Positions 55,760-64,000 of a stretch of 64,000 bases of DNA are shown piece after piece (the stretch's first letter is position 1; each line of letters begins with the position of its first letter). The DNA is from Yoonia ponticola (lineage in GTDB: Bacteria; Pseudomonadota; Alphaproteobacteria; Rhodobacterales; Rhodobacteraceae), in NCBI RefSeq assembly GCF_014199395.1, contig NZ_JACIJM010000001.1, forward strand, positions 434,001-498,000, read 5' to 3'. The notes under the pieces are model-generated. The model worked only from the letters and a program-made list of their open reading frames with translations. It did not search any database and was not told the DNA's origin. A program made the position numbers and the translations under genes.

Positions 55760-57172
55760 CTAGAATGACGACGAGATATCAAAACCCACGTTCACATAAT
55801 CGCGTTCAAATAATGCAACACTTGCGTCACGCACGACCTTTTCAACGTTCACGACAGGGCGGAACCCCAAGAACTCGATCTCGGTGAAAACGGCACGCAC
55901 TGAGACAGAGGTTGTCTGCTCGTCGCGACCGGTGATCGGCGCAAATGCCGACGTCTCATATTCGCGGTCTTCGTAACTGACATTCGCGCTCAACTGCACA
56001 CCCATAATGGGCTCTGGAAATCCGTAGCTGACGCCGTATTTGACGGATTCAAACACGCTATCCGTATCGACCGACTGGCTTTCTGTCAGGGCGACACTCA
56101 AGCCGAACGCGCCCAGATTTTCCAGATCCCGCGCCCATGTTGTCGTCGCACTAAACGTCGTCACCGCGTCATCACCCTTATAGGCGAGCTGTTTTTGGGC
56201 AAAGCCAGACAAAGATATCGTATCGCGTTCGGACAATTCCCACGATTGGCGGGCGGATGCCGTGACAAACCGTGCATCGGGATCACCCGCGCTCCAGCTT
56301 TGTGCAAAGGACAATGTCGCAGTGGTCGGCTGCATATCAGGGGCCAAGATAAAGCGATGCGTCGCACCAAGGCTCAGCGTTGCGCTCGAAAAGTCGCCGC
56401 CATCGACGCCGTCTTCGGCCTGATCACGCGCATTTTCCGTCAAACGATACGTCCGCGCTGAAATACCTGCATTTAAAAATGTGGCCGACGTCGCGCTGCT
56501 ATGCACCCGATAGCGCAAATCCGCGTTGCCCGCGATTTCCCAACCTGACAACGCTTGCGCGTTCCCATTCAGACGGAACGGCAACCCAAGATCGAACAGG
56601 TCCGTTGTTTCGCTAGAACTGCCGTTATTCACGTTCGTGGTCGGCGTGATCCCAAACCGCAGATTGACAGACATAGGGTTGCGAGACCGCAAAAACTGGT
56701 AGTCCTGCGCAACAGCAGCACTCGCTTCGTCGTTCGGCGCCGTTTGACGGGCCAAACGCAGCCAAACCTGCGAACGCGTGTAATTTTCCTGCTGGGCATG
56801 TGCAAAGGCTACAAGGCGAGACGCGGAAAAACGTTGGTTTGGCGTCGCCGCATTCCAATAAGCCCGACGTCCGAATTCTACCGCGCCTTCAAAGTCATTT
56901 GCCAATAACGCGGCTTCCGTCCGCATCATCAACGCAGCAGCGTCAGATGGATCACGTTCCAGCAACGCATTCGCAGCTTGAGCCGCAACACCTGCGTCGC
57001 CTTGCTCTAGCGCGGTCACAGCTAACTGTTGCACTTGACGAACGCTAAGCTGCACTTGCTGGGATGCAGCAGGTGCAGCGAATAGGACCGAGGCGAGTGC
57101 CGCTGCGGGAAGGCAGCGGCGCCAAATTCTAGCGTGTGGCAATGAACCCACCTGTTTCTTGTGCAATAACAT
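55760..57172 (-). CDS. Slam-like outer membrane protein (DUF560, TPR + barrel)
   Basis: About 470 residues. A signal-like stretch (RIWRRCLPAAALASVLFAAPAASQQ) is followed by a TPR-like helical region (QVQQLAVTALEQGDAGVAAQAANALLERDPSDAAALMMRTEAALLANDFEGAVEFGRRAYW) and a C-terminal outer-membrane beta-barrel of about 300 residues (NLRFGITPTTNVNNGSSSETT onward, many alternating strands, ending FDISSSF with a terminal Phe). This is the layout of Slam, the surface lipoprotein assembly modulator (type XI secretion). The gene overlaps the upstream lipoprotein gene. Start is uncertain: ATG 57172 (44-base overlap) or TTG 57142 with AGGTGG before it. Confidence 0.7.
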   Translation of the reverse strand: MLLHKKQVGSLPHARIWRRCLPAAALASVLFAAPAASQQVQLSVRQVQQLAVTALEQGDAGVAAQAANALLERDPSDAAALMMRTEAALLANDFEGAVEFGRRAYWNAATPNQRFSASRLVAFAHAQQENYTRSQVWLRLARQTAPNDEASAAVAQDYQFLRSRNPMSVNLRFGITPTTNVNNGSSSETTDLFDLGLPFRLNGNAQALSGWEIAGNADLRYRVHSSATSATFLNAGISARTYRLTENARDQAEDGVDGGDFSSATLSLGATHRFILAPDMQPTTATLSFAQSWSAGDPDARFVTASARQSWELSERDTISLSGFAQKQLAYKGDDAVTTFSATTTWARDLENLGAFGLSVALTESQSVDTDSVFESVKYGVSYGFPEPIMGVQLSANVSYEDREYETSAFAPITGRDEQTTSVSVRAVFTEIEFLGFRPVVNVEKVVRDASVALFERDYVNVGFDISSSF

Positions 57173-58181
57173 TACCAAACCGTGAATCTTCCACTTCAAA
57201 CACCAAAATACCAACAACTTCACCACCGTCCGCAACATCTGTCATATCGCCAGCGAGTATACCGAAGTAATTACCAACTTCATAATCGACGTGATCGCCA
57301 GATCTAGGGTCAATAATCCGGTTGCTCACTTCTCCAGCGATTTCTCCACTAGTCGAGATCGTTGTGCCACCTGCGCGGACAACAAAGTTCAAATCGGGTG
57401 CCTGAATGGCGGCGTCATCATGATCGTCCGTGCGCAATTCGTCAGTGAAAACGGTGATCTCTGCTCCGTTCGCTGCATAATAGTGACGGTTCGTCAGCAC
57501 ACCCTTCAGGCCCGGTGTTCCGTCAAAATCGTCAAAGTCGATATCGAGCGAGACATCTGCCTGCGACAATTCGATCTCCGAGATTTTGTCAAAGACGCGC
57601 AGCCCAGCGTAGGTGCCGGTAAAGGTCGCTTGGCCTTCTGTCGGCAAGACGTGATTGCCAGCGCGTTGGTACGAATAACTACCAAAGCCATAATCAGTAT
57701 ATCCACCCGTCCGAACAATCGCGAGAGCAGAGCGCGGTGTACCATCTTCCAACGTAACTGTGCTGGCGTTGTACAAGGCAAAGTACGGAATACTCTGTCC
57801 AACGGGGGCGCCAGTCAGTGAATCTTCCACCACGAAATCGGCTTGAAACACCTTGTTATCACCGATCGATTCGATTGCGCCGAAACGCTGATACGTATTC
57901 AGACCGTCAAATGCCAAACCATCGACGAAAAAAGTGTCCTCATCGACGTTGAAAACAAGCGCAGACGCGATGCCGCCATTTCCATCAGTCGGTTCTTGGC
58001 GGATGATATCACCGCGATCCGCGAGCGCGTCATCAAGAGCGATCGAGTCAGTGTTGTCCGAGAGAAACTCATCAGGGCTGCCGACTTCGATGGCCGCTTC
58101 TTCTTCGTTGAAAAACGGCTGTCCGTCTCCACACGCTGCAAGGGTGGCCAACAGGGCCAGGGAAATCGGTGTGCGTATCAT
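57129..58181 (-). CDS. lipoprotein, TbpB-like barrel, probable Slam cargo
   Basis: A 350-residue lipoprotein: MIRTPISLALLATLAAC has a lipobox (LAAC, Cys17) followed by GDGQ, then an acidic spacer and a beta-rich body with repeated short strands and glycines (RTGGYTDYGFGSYSYQRAG, ATFTGTYAGLRVF, DVSLDIDFDDFDGTPGLKGVLTNRHYY). The end, VVGILVFEVEDSRFGNVIAQETGGFIATR, resembles the last strands of transferrin-binding-protein-B-like barrel domains. Its 3' end overlaps the Slam-like gene, so it is the natural candidate substrate for display on the cell surface. Ligand unknown. Confidence 0.72.
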   Translation of the reverse strand: MIRTPISLALLATLAACGDGQPFFNEEEAAIEVGSPDEFLSDNTDSIALDDALADRGDIIRQEPTDGNGGIASALVFNVDEDTFFVDGLAFDGLNTYQRFGAIESIGDNKVFQADFVVEDSLTGAPVGQSIPYFALYNASTVTLEDGTPRSALAIVRTGGYTDYGFGSYSYQRAGNHVLPTEGQATFTGTYAGLRVFDKISEIELSQADVSLDIDFDDFDGTPGLKGVLTNRHYYAANGAEITVFTDELRTDDHDDAAIQAPDLNFVVRAGGTTISTSGEIAGEVSNRIIDPRSGDHVDYEVGNYFGILAGDMTDVADGGEVVGILVFEVEDSRFGNVIAQETGGFIATR

Positions 58182-58497
58182 GTGTGAAGTCCGCTTTTTA
58201 CTACAAAATAAAGATTTGTATCACTGTCGGGTGCGGTGTGGTGCGTGTCAACGGAACACACACCGCAGGGGCGGACAGGGGCGCATTTTCCAAGTCATAT
58301 CGTTACTTTTGAGCAACTCTGACCCACATGTTGTTGATTGTGTGACGCCGGCTGGATCGTTTCAAGACGCCTCCGACGCCGCCAGCACACTACGCAAAAT
58401 GCGCCAATCTTGTACCGTTTCAAGACAACCCTGACGCGCTCCGCTAAGTCTATTACCAATCAGCTGCGGCGATTCGAGCACCACCAAGGGGACCAGC
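58182..58497. other. 316-base divergent region before thyA
   Basis: No gene is seen. It holds the inverted repeat at 58202-58220, a hairpin GCGGTGTG (58233-58240) / CACACCGC (58259-58266), and an 11-base direct repeat CGTTTCAAGAC at 58358-58368 and 58416-58426. Promoters for the surface lipoprotein (minus) and thyA (plus) must lie here. Confidence 0.5.
58202..58220. promoter_or_regulatory. inverted repeat upstream of the surface lipoprotein gene
   Basis: TACAAA (58202-58207) and TTTGTA (58215-58220) form a perfect 6-bp dyad with a 7-base A/T-rich spacer, 21 bases before the lipoprotein ATG. The position over the likely promoter fits a repressor site. It does not closely match the Fur, RirA or Irr boxes I know. 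Confidence 0.45.
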
Positions 58498-59304
58498 ATG
58501 CAAGAATACCTTAACGCACTCCAAACCGTCCTGGACGAAGGCGTGCCATCCGATGACCGCACCGGCACCGGCACAATCTCGCATTTCGGACTGCAATGCC
58601 GCTACGATCTGCGCCAAGGCTTCCCGCTCGTGACCACCAAAAAACTCCACCTGCGCTCGATCATCCACGAACTACTCTGGTTCCTCGCAGGCGATACCAA
58701 CATCACCTACCTCAAAGACAACGGTGTGCGGATCTGGGATGAATGGGCGGATGAAAACGGCGACCTCGGTCCTGTCTACGGGCATCAATGGCGGCACTTC
58801 CCGCAGGTTAAAAACAACACCTTCGTCGGTGAAATCGACCAAATCCAAACGCTGCTCGACGCGATCAAGACCAATCCATCCAGTCGCCGCCACATCGTTT
58901 CTGCGTGGAATCCGGGCGACGTGGACGACATGGCGCTGCCGCCGTGCCACACGCTGTGGCAGGTGCGGGTGCAGGGCGACACGATGCACATGCAGCTCTA
59001 TCAACGCTCCGCTGACATGTTCTTGGGCGTGCCGTTCAACATCGCATCCTACGCGCTGCTGCTTGAGATGCTCGCGCATGTGACAGGGTACAAAGCGGGG
59101 AATTTCATCCACACCATGGGCGACGCGCACATCTATTCCAACCACATGGATCAGGTCGCGACACAGCTTGCACGCAAACCGCACGAAGCACCGCGCTTGA
59201 TCATAAATCGTCAAGTATCATCGCTGTTTGACTTCAAATACGACGACTTCACGTTCGAAAACTACAATCCTGATGCGGCGATCAAAGCGCCCGTGGCGGT
59301 GTAA
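58498..59304 (+). CDS. thyA: thymidylate synthase
   Basis: A 268-residue ThyA converting dUMP and methylene-THF to dTMP and dihydrofolate. Catalytic Cys150 in [33 protein letters not shown] and QRSADMFLG are present. ATG preceded by GGGGA. The next gene, folA, starts two bases after the stop and recycles the dihydrofolate made here, a standard pairing. Confidence 0.96.
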   Translation: MQEYLNALQTVLDEGVPSDDRTGTGTISHFGLQCRYDLRQGFPLVTTKKLHLRSIIHELLWFLAGDTNITYLKDNGVRIWDEWADENGDLGPVYGHQWRHFPQVKNNTFVGEIDQIQTLLDAIKTNPSSRRHIVSAWNPGDVDDMALPPCHTLWQVRVQGDTMHMQLYQRSADMFLGVPFNIASYALLLEMLAHVTGYKAGNFIHTMGDAHIYSNHMDQVATQLARKPHEAPRLIINRQVSSLFDFKYDDFTFENYNPDAAIKAPVAV

Positions 59305-59306
59305 TC

Positions 59307-59792
59307 ATGATCTCACTCATCGTTGCACGGGCCAAAAACGGGGCCATCGGACGGGACGGGGACATGCCATGGGACTTGCCCGAAGACCTCGCGATGTTCC
59401 AACGCGAAACGCGCGGCGGGGCGGTCATCATGGGGCGGCGTACATGGGAAAGCTTGCCCGAAGCCTACCGCCCCCTCAAAGGTCGCTTTAACGTGGTCGT
59501 CACACGATCCGACCTGTCGGGACCGGAGGCAGTTGTCGGATCAATCGAAGACGCCATCGCAGCCTGCATGGCCGCGAAATACACCCGCATCTACGGCATC
59601 GGCGGCGCGGGCATCTACAAAGCACTCCTGCCACACGCCCACCGCCTACTCATCACCGAAGTCGACCTCACAATCGCCGACGCCGACACGTTCTTTCCTG
59701 ATTTTGATGAAGCGGAGTGGTCAGAGATCGGGCGGCACGTATTGCGGGACGAGGGGCCTGAGTGTGTTTTACGGGAGTTGGTAAACAACTGA
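59307..59792 (+). CDS. folA: dihydrofolate reductase
   Basis: A 161-residue DHFR: MISLIVARAKNGAIGRDGDMPWDLPEDLAMFQRETRGGAVIMGRRTWESLP gives the active-site Trp/Asp-type residues and the M20 loop, and YGIGGAGIYKALLPHAHRLLITEVDLT the NADPH-binding GG. Reduces dihydrofolate to THF with NADPH. Immediately follows thyA. The sequence after its stop becomes clearly AT-rich. Confidence 0.95.
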   Translation: MISLIVARAKNGAIGRDGDMPWDLPEDLAMFQRETRGGAVIMGRRTWESLPEAYRPLKGRFNVVVTRSDLSGPEAVVGSIEDAIAACMAAKYTRIYGIGGAGIYKALLPHAHRLLITEVDLTIADADTFFPDFDEAEWSEIGRHVLRDEGPECVLRELVNN

Positions 59793-59890
59793 AGGGAAAA
59801 TTTTCTGTTTTTAGTAGTTTTGAGATACCCCCCCCATATCCCTTAGATTGTGTTATCTAAATTGTACTTTAAGAACGTTACTCTGCGAGT

Positions 59891-60901
59891 ATGGGGGCAA
59901 ATAGCTTGTCGAAGATAAACGTTAAATTACCTAGCCGATTAGACACGATAACCGCAATTTTTAATATCGGCCTAGGAAAGCTAGACCTCTCGAACAGCTC
60001 GGAATGCCACTTACATTTCACGGAATGTAGCTTCGGTACTCCGTTGCCTATGTTGTTGTTGGGACGTGAAATTCTTGCCTTGGTGCGAAAATTCCCTCAC
60101 GTAGATTTCAAATTTTGGACTAGAGATGGCAATTTTCAAGGCTATGCAGACCATGTCGGCTTTTTCCGGTTTTGTGGTATTGCCAGAGGCAACCCGGTGG
60201 GCGCTGTCGATGGGACAGGAAACTATCAGCCAATTCAAATTATGAAGCTCAATCAATTGAGAGAAGATGCTGGCGAGGAACCCTACGCAAATATTGCGCA
60301 AGAGAGAGCAACCGCTTTAGCAACGGTATTGTCTCAGAACGCTGGAGATGATTGTCATCAGGCATTGCAATATGTTCTTCGTGAAATAATTCGCAACGCG
60401 ATGGAGCATAGTAGGGCTGAATTCCTTGTTTATTTCGCGCAGCATTGGAAGAATTTAGACAAGGCTGAAGTAGTCTTGTTTGACACGGGTATTGGCGTCC
60501 ATGGTTCCTTTAAAGAAAAGCCAGAGTTTGCGGACGCGTCGGACGTGGAAGCACTGAACATGGCAATGACGCCTGGACTAACCTGCGCCACTGAAGCTGA
60601 AATTGCCGCGCAACACCCTGACGCAAGAAATTCGGGGTTTGGTTTGTATCTGAGTAGCCGTATTTGCTCTGACAATGGAGGCCGATTGAGGCTAATGAGT
60701 GGAAGTAGAACGGCTACAGTAACGGCTGGAAATCTAACCCACAATGATTGGGGATTTGATGGAACTTGTGTCGAGATGTCCCTCAAGCCTTCAAAGTTGA
60801 TAAATTTCAAGGAGCGTTTTGAGACCTATATTAAGGACGGTGAAAAGTTGTCACCAAAAGGCTCTAAGGCATCAAGTTTTAGCAAGATGATGACAATTTA
60901 A
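59891..60901 (+). CDS. GHKL ATPase with STAS-like N-terminal domain, orphan
   Basis: A 336-residue protein. The first part (about 10-70: DTITAIFNIGLGKLDLSNSSECHLHFTECSFGTPLPMLLLGREILALVRKFPHVDFKFW) looks like an alpha/beta STAS-like domain. The second part is a HATPase_c (GHKL) domain: N box REIIRNAMEHS, G1 DTGIG, G2 NSGFGLYLSSRICSDNGG and late GTCVEMSL. There is no HisKA domain, receiver or transmembrane helix, so it is not a usual sensor kinase; anti-sigma-like or defence roles are conceivable. The gene and its leader are clearly more AT-rich than neighbours, suggesting horizontal gain. Confidence 0.72.
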   Translation: MGANSLSKINVKLPSRLDTITAIFNIGLGKLDLSNSSECHLHFTECSFGTPLPMLLLGREILALVRKFPHVDFKFWTRDGNFQGYADHVGFFRFCGIARGNPVGAVDGTGNYQPIQIMKLNQLREDAGEEPYANIAQERATALATVLSQNAGDDCHQALQYVLREIIRNAMEHSRAEFLVYFAQHWKNLDKAEVVLFDTGIGVHGSFKEKPEFADASDVEALNMAMTPGLTCATEAEIAAQHPDARNSGFGLYLSSRICSDNGGRLRLMSGSRTATVTAGNLTHNDWGFDGTCVEMSLKPSKLINFKERFETYIKDGEKLSPKGSKASSFSKMMTI

Positions 60902-60927
60902 ATTTTCCGGTAACTTGAGCAACCTTT

Positions 60928-61134
60928 TCACACCTTCACAATATTTCCAGCCATTTGCCGCCCGTCGCGTCCATCAATCAAATCGTAGGTCACTTTCTCG
61001 TCGTCGGTCACTCCGCTGATCCCTGACTGCTCGATGGCCGAGATATGCACAAAGACGTCCGGCCCGCCTGCGTCGGGCGCGATAAATCCGAACCCTTTGG
61101 CGGTGTTGAACCATTTGACTGTTCCGCTTGGCAT
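60928..61134 (-). CDS. cold-shock domain protein
   Basis: A 68-residue CspA-type OB-fold protein that binds single-stranded RNA/DNA. GTVKWFNTAKGFGFIAPDAGGPDVFVHISAIEQSG holds the RNP1 (KGFGFI) and RNP2 (VFVHIS) motifs. The ATG giving MPSGTVKWF was chosen; the open frame runs 28 codons upstream without support. Convergent with the GHKL gene, divergent from the ArsC-like gene. Confidence 0.93.
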   Translation of the reverse strand: MPSGTVKWFNTAKGFGFIAPDAGGPDVFVHISAIEQSGISGVTDDEKVTYDLIDGRDGRQMAGNIVKV

Positions 61135-61259
61135 GTGGGGTCTCTCGCTCTTCAATTCCTGTTGATGGTGTCCTAAGGGTAAAGGGATTTTAGCGAGGGC
61201 AAATGGCGCAAGGGGCATCGCGGCCCCTCAGGTTTCATTTGTCTAAAAAGGAGGCATCG

Positions 61260-61586
61260 ATGCGCTTTATTGGTTTAAAAACATGCGACACCTGCCGCAA
61301 GGCGCTCAAGGCGCTGACCGCTGCGGGCCACGACGTCACCGTCACGGACGTTCGCGCTGACGGGCTGTCGGACGCGGATATTGACCAAATCGTCGCAAAA
61401 TTCCCCCTCAAGGCAATCAACAAATCCTCAACGACGTGGCGGGGCCTCACGGACGCCGAAAAAGACAGCGATCCCAAAGAGTTGCTAAAAGCTAACCCAA
61501 CATTAATGAAGCGTCCGGTCATCATCTCCGACGACTGGACCATCGGCTGGGACAAAACCACCCAAGCCAAATGGCTTGGCGAATAA
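61260..61586 (+). CDS. ArsC/Spx-family thioredoxin-like protein
   Basis: A 108-residue protein beginning MRFIGLKTCDTCRKALKAL with a CxxC (Cys9, Cys12) in the ArsC position, later RPVIISDDWTIGWDKTTQ. It belongs to the ArsC/YffB/Spx fold group; the small size and CDTC suit a YffB-like reductase rather than a true arsenate reductase. AAGGAGG stands six bases before the ATG; 19 upstream codons in frame are not conserved. Nearby arsenic genes are lacking. Confidence 0.85.
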   Translation: MRFIGLKTCDTCRKALKALTAAGHDVTVTDVRADGLSDADIDQIVAKFPLKAINKSSTTWRGLTDAEKDSDPKELLKANPTLMKRPVIISDDWTIGWDKTTQAKWLGE

Positions 61587-61622
61587 CCCCCGCGTTCCTA
61601 TCTGCAAGCAAAGGAGAACGAC

Positions 61623-61991
61623 ATGCGCAACGCAGCTGGCATCTTAGGAATCATCGCGGGCCTGATGGGGATCATCGTTGGATTGGTGGGCTACGGCTTC
61701 GCTGAACTGACAGCCAATAGCCCCGACATCGGCGAGGCGTTTTGGGTGGTTGAGAACCCCGATTTCATCCGCGCGGCAAGCTTCATCGCGCCGCTTCTGG
61801 CGATCGCGGGCGGCGCAATGGCCAAGACGCGCGCGTTGTGGGCAGGCATCGCGCTGCTGCTGTCCTGCGCTGCATTCTATAGCGCGTTTGGGTTCAACAT
61901 CGGGACCATGTTCCCGATTGGCTTTGCCGGGTTGGGTGGTCTGTTGGCCATCGCTGCAGGCAAGCCGGACGAGGAGAAGGCCCACTTCTGA
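61623..61991 (+). CDS. small integral membrane protein
   Basis: A 122-residue protein with four hydrophobic segments (MRNAAGILGIIAGLMGIIVGLVGYGFAEL, IRAASFIAPLLAIAGGAMA, ALWAGIALLLSCAAFYSAFG, FPIGFAGLGGLLAIAAG) and a short charged tail. No family or function recognised with confidence. AAAGGAGAACGAC lies before the ATG. It follows the ArsC-like gene by 36 bases and may be cotranscribed with it. Confidence 0.72.
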   Translation: MRNAAGILGIIAGLMGIIVGLVGYGFAELTANSPDIGEAFWVVENPDFIRAASFIAPLLAIAGGAMAKTRALWAGIALLLSCAAFYSAFGFNIGTMFPIGFAGLGGLLAIAAGKPDEEKAHF

Positions 61992-62093
61992 TTGCAATGC
62001 TGCAGGTGAAACCTTCCCCGCGGGGAAGACGTGCCGTGTGTTTACGGGTTGGTAATGCCCGAAGTGTTGTGTCGCGTGGCAGATGTGGGCCAT

Positions 62094-62115
62094 GAGTTGT
62101 TATGGCGAAATGAAG
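62094..62115 (+). repeat. partial copy E of the 34-nt repeat
   Basis: GAGTTGTTATGGCGAAATGA followed by AG matches the right part of the element (from GAG onward); the GCCTCCGGCGG left part is absent. It abuts the terminator at 62116-62147. Confidence 0.6.
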
Positions 62116-62147
62116 CACGGGGCGGCGCAGGATAGCGCCGCCCCGTG
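62116..62147 (+). terminator. strong bidirectional terminator between the membrane protein and thrS
   Basis: CACGGGGCGGCGC (62116-62128) pairs over 13 bp with GCGCCGCCCCGTG (62135-62147), 6-base loop AGGATA, followed on the plus strand by TTTGTTTT. It lies just past the thrS stop (62154) and after the membrane protein gene, so it can stop both convergent transcripts. Confidence 0.88.
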
Positions 62148-62153
62148 TTTGTT

Positions 62154-64000
62154 TTAACGTAGATCTGGTGGCGTTGCTTCGACTTTGAGGTCGTTCAGGA
62201 TCTCGTCGAGGGCAATCACTTTGGTTTGCTTTTCGCCCAGGCGCCGTAGATTGACGGTCCGTTCTTCGACCTCACGCGCCCCAATCGCGAGGATCGCAGG
62301 CACCTTACCAAGCGAGTGTTCGCGGACCTTGTAGTTGATTTTCTCGTTGCGGGTATCGGCCTCGGCCCGCACGCCAGCGGCTTTCAAGGCTGCCACGATT
62401 TCATGCACGTAATCGTCCGCGTCCGAGATAATCGAGGCCACAACGACCTGACGCGGGGCCAGCCAGAACGGCAGTTTGCCTGCGTGTTCTTCGATCAGGA
62501 TGCCGATGAAACGCTCGAATGACCCCAAGGTCGCGCGGTGCAACATGTAAGGCAGGTGCTTTTCGCCATCGGTGCCGATGTAGCTAGCACCCAAACGGTC
62601 CGGCATGTTGCTGTCGACTTGCAACGTGCCACACTGCCAATCGCGGCCAATCGCGTCGGTCAGCACGAATTCGAGTTTCGGCCCGTAGAACGCGCCTTCA
62701 CCTTCTTGCAATTCGTATTCATATCCGGCGGCGTTACAGGCTTTGCCCAATGCGGCCTCGAGTTTGTCCCATGTTTCCTCAGAGCCGATCCGTTTTTCAG
62801 GGCGGGTCGAGAGCTTGATCGACCAGTTTTCAAAGCCGAGTTCCGCGTAGATTTCCGACAGGAACGCGATGAACATTTCTGTCTCGGATTCGATCTGGTC
62901 TTCGGTGCAAAAGATGTGCCCGTCGTCTTGGGTAAAGCCGCGCACCCGCATGATGCCGTGCAACGCGCCAGAGGGTTCGTAGCGGTTGCATGAGCCGAAT
63001 TCGGCCATGCGCAGCGGCAGTTCGCGGTAGGATTTCAAACCTTGGTTAAAGACCTGAACGTGGCACGGACAGTTCATTGGTTTCAAGGCGTTGATGGTTT
63101 TTTCGCGGGCGTGGTCTTCGTCAACTTCGACGATGAACATGTTCTCTTGGTAGCTTTCCCAGTGGCCTGATTTTTCCCACAACTGGCGGTTCACAACCTG
63201 CGGTGTGTTCACTTCGACGTAGCCGCCAGCCCGTTGGCGGCGGCGCATGTAGTCTTGCAGTTCGGTATAGATCGTCCAACCGTTCGGGTGCCAGAATACC
63301 TGTCCCGGGGCCTCTTCTTGCATATGAAAAAGGTTCATTTCGCGGCCCAGTTTGCGGTGATCGCGCAGGGCTGCTTCTTCAAGCCGGTGAAGGTGCTGCT
63401 TGAGCCCTTCTTTGTTGGTAAACGCGGCCCCGTAGATGCGTTGCAGCATGGGGCGATTGCTGTCGCCGCGCCAATAAGCACCCGCGATGGACATCAGTTT
63501 GAAGCCGTCAGCAGGGACTTGGCCAGTGTTTTGCAGGTGCGGCCCACGGCACAAATCCTGCCAGTCGCCGTGCCAATACATGCGCAGTGGCTCGTCGCCC
63601 GGAATGCTTTCGATCAATTCGACTTTGTACGGCTCGCCCTTGTCCTGATAGTGCTGGATCGCGCGGGGACGGTCCCAGATTTCGGTGCGGACTTCATCAC
63701 GCTTGTTGATGATTTCCTTCATCTTTTTCTCGATCAACGCGAGGTCTTCGGGCACAAAAGGTTCTTTGCGGTCAAAGTCATAGTACCAGCCGTCTTTGAT
63801 GACAGGCCCGATTGTGACCTGCACATTCGGCCAAAGTTCTTGCACCGCACGCGCCATAATATGCGCCAGATCGTGCCGCACGAGTTCGAGTGCCTGTTCG
63901 TCATCTTTCATGGTGTGCAGCGCGATGCTCGCGTCTGTCTCAATCGGCCACTGGAGGTCGTAGTGCTGACCGTTCACAGTCGCAGAAATCGCCTTTTTGC
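62154..64000 (-). CDS. thrS: threonyl-tRNA synthetase, 5' end beyond the window
   Basis: A class II synthetase for tRNA-Thr; 615 residues are inside the window and the frame is open to the edge, so the first part of the TGS domain (about 30-40 residues) is missing. The editing domain [16 protein letters not shown] (H-x3-H type), the SAD domain with [10 protein letters not shown], catalytic core motif [10 protein letters not shown] (zinc Cys), motif 2 [15 protein letters not shown] and motif 3 [17 protein letters not shown], then the anticodon-binding domain, are all visible. Convergent with the small membrane protein gene. Confidence 0.95.
   Translation of the reverse strand, partial: KKAISATVNGQHYDLQWPIETDASIALHTMKDDEQALELVRHDLAHIMARAVQELWPNVQVTIGPVIKDGWYYDFDRKEPFVPEDLALIEKKMKEIINKRDEVRTEIWDRPRAIQHYQDKGEPYKVELIESIPGDEPLRMYWHGDWQDLCRGPHLQNTGQVPADGFKLMSIAGAYWRGDSNRPMLQRIYGAAFTNKEGLKQHLHRLEEAALRDHRKLGREMNLFHMQEEAPGQVFWHPNGWTIYTELQDYMRRRQRAGGYVEVNTPQVVNRQLWEKSGHWESYQENMFIVEVDEDHAREKTINALKPMNCPCHVQVFNQGLKSYRELPLRMAEFGSCNRYEPSGALHGIMRVRGFTQDDGHIFCTEDQIESETEMFIAFLSEIYAELGFENWSIKLSTRPEKRIGSEETWDKLEAALGKACNAAGYEYELQEGEGAFYGPKLEFVLTDAIGRDWQCGTLQVDSNMPDRLGASYIGTDGEKHLPYMLHRATLGSFERFIGILIEEHAGKLPFWLAPRQVVVASIISDADDYVHEIVAALKAAGVRAEADTRNEKINYKVREHSLGKVPAILAIGAREVEERTVNLRRLGEKQTKVIALDEILNDLKVEATPPDLR

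Overview
This 64 kb stretch looks like a chromosomal segment of a marine alphaproteobacterium of the order Rhodobacterales (Roseobacter group; gene content and a moderate GC content would suit something near Loktanella or Octadecabacter, but the genus is a guess). The basis is the gene families: an ScfR/PccR-type regulator beside propionyl-CoA carboxylase genes, a betI-betC-betB-betA cluster, a short bacterial ProS, HdaA next to polyphosphate genes, an LdtR-like MarR regulator, DUF6497, DUF4174 and DUF3047 proteins, and SdhE. I see no rRNA, tRNA, CRISPR array, insertion sequence or prophage. Coding density is high and most of the window is core metabolism.

Layout. 1-3033: end of a TRAP transporter followed by an AGE-family isomerase, a gluconate 5-dehydrogenase-like SDR and gluconokinase, a sugar or sugar-acid operon. 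3073-5608: a Bax inhibitor-1 homologue, a quinone oxidoreductase and a PraR-like regulator. 5673-9612: histidinol phosphatase-like enzyme, 8-oxoguanine deaminase, a CAP-domain lipoprotein and guanine deaminase. 9712-16215: MgtE, 5-formyl-THF cyclo-ligase, a YmdB-like phosphodiesterase, an SLC13 carrier, YebC and an EamA exporter. Two perfect palindromes sit side by side at 11660-11700. 16323-21551: choline and choline-O-sulfate to glycine betaine (BetI, BetC, BetB, BetA) with a candidate BetI operator. 21548-32413: propionyl-CoA assimilation (PccR, PccB, PccA, methylmalonyl-CoA mutase) with TTTGCAAA-type sites in front of both pccB and pccR, plus several small exported proteins between pccB and pccA.

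32414-35649: VOC, GNAT, TerB-DnaJ, nuclease-like and small secreted proteins. 35705-41293 (minus strand): AI-2E membrane protein, HdaA, polyphosphate kinase and Ppx/GppA. 41427-44983: ProS, then the lipoprotein release permease and ATPase (LolCE/LolD). 45077-51574: a YdcZ-like carrier, a lipoprotein cytochrome c, DUF3047, ParE, a 2OG-Fe(II) oxygenase and a MATE pump. 51669-55694: a small periplasmic protein, aspartate aminotransferase, a regulator overlapping SdhE, an LdtR-like regulator and glyoxalase I. 55760-58181: a lipoprotein and a Slam-like outer membrane protein, a probable type XI (surface lipoprotein) secretion pair. 58498-59792: ThyA and FolA. 59891-60901: an AT-rich lone gene with a GHKL ATPase domain. 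60928-64000: cold-shock protein, ArsC-like reductase, a small membrane protein and ThrS (5' end cut by the window edge).

The most interesting items are the Slam/lipoprotein pair with its own inverted repeat upstream, the orphan STAS-like/GHKL ATPase gene, the twin perfect palindromes at 11660-11700, a 34-nt intergenic repeat present in three full and two partial copies, and the ScfR-type regulatory sites. All function calls come from reading the sequence and family knowledge; no database search was run.
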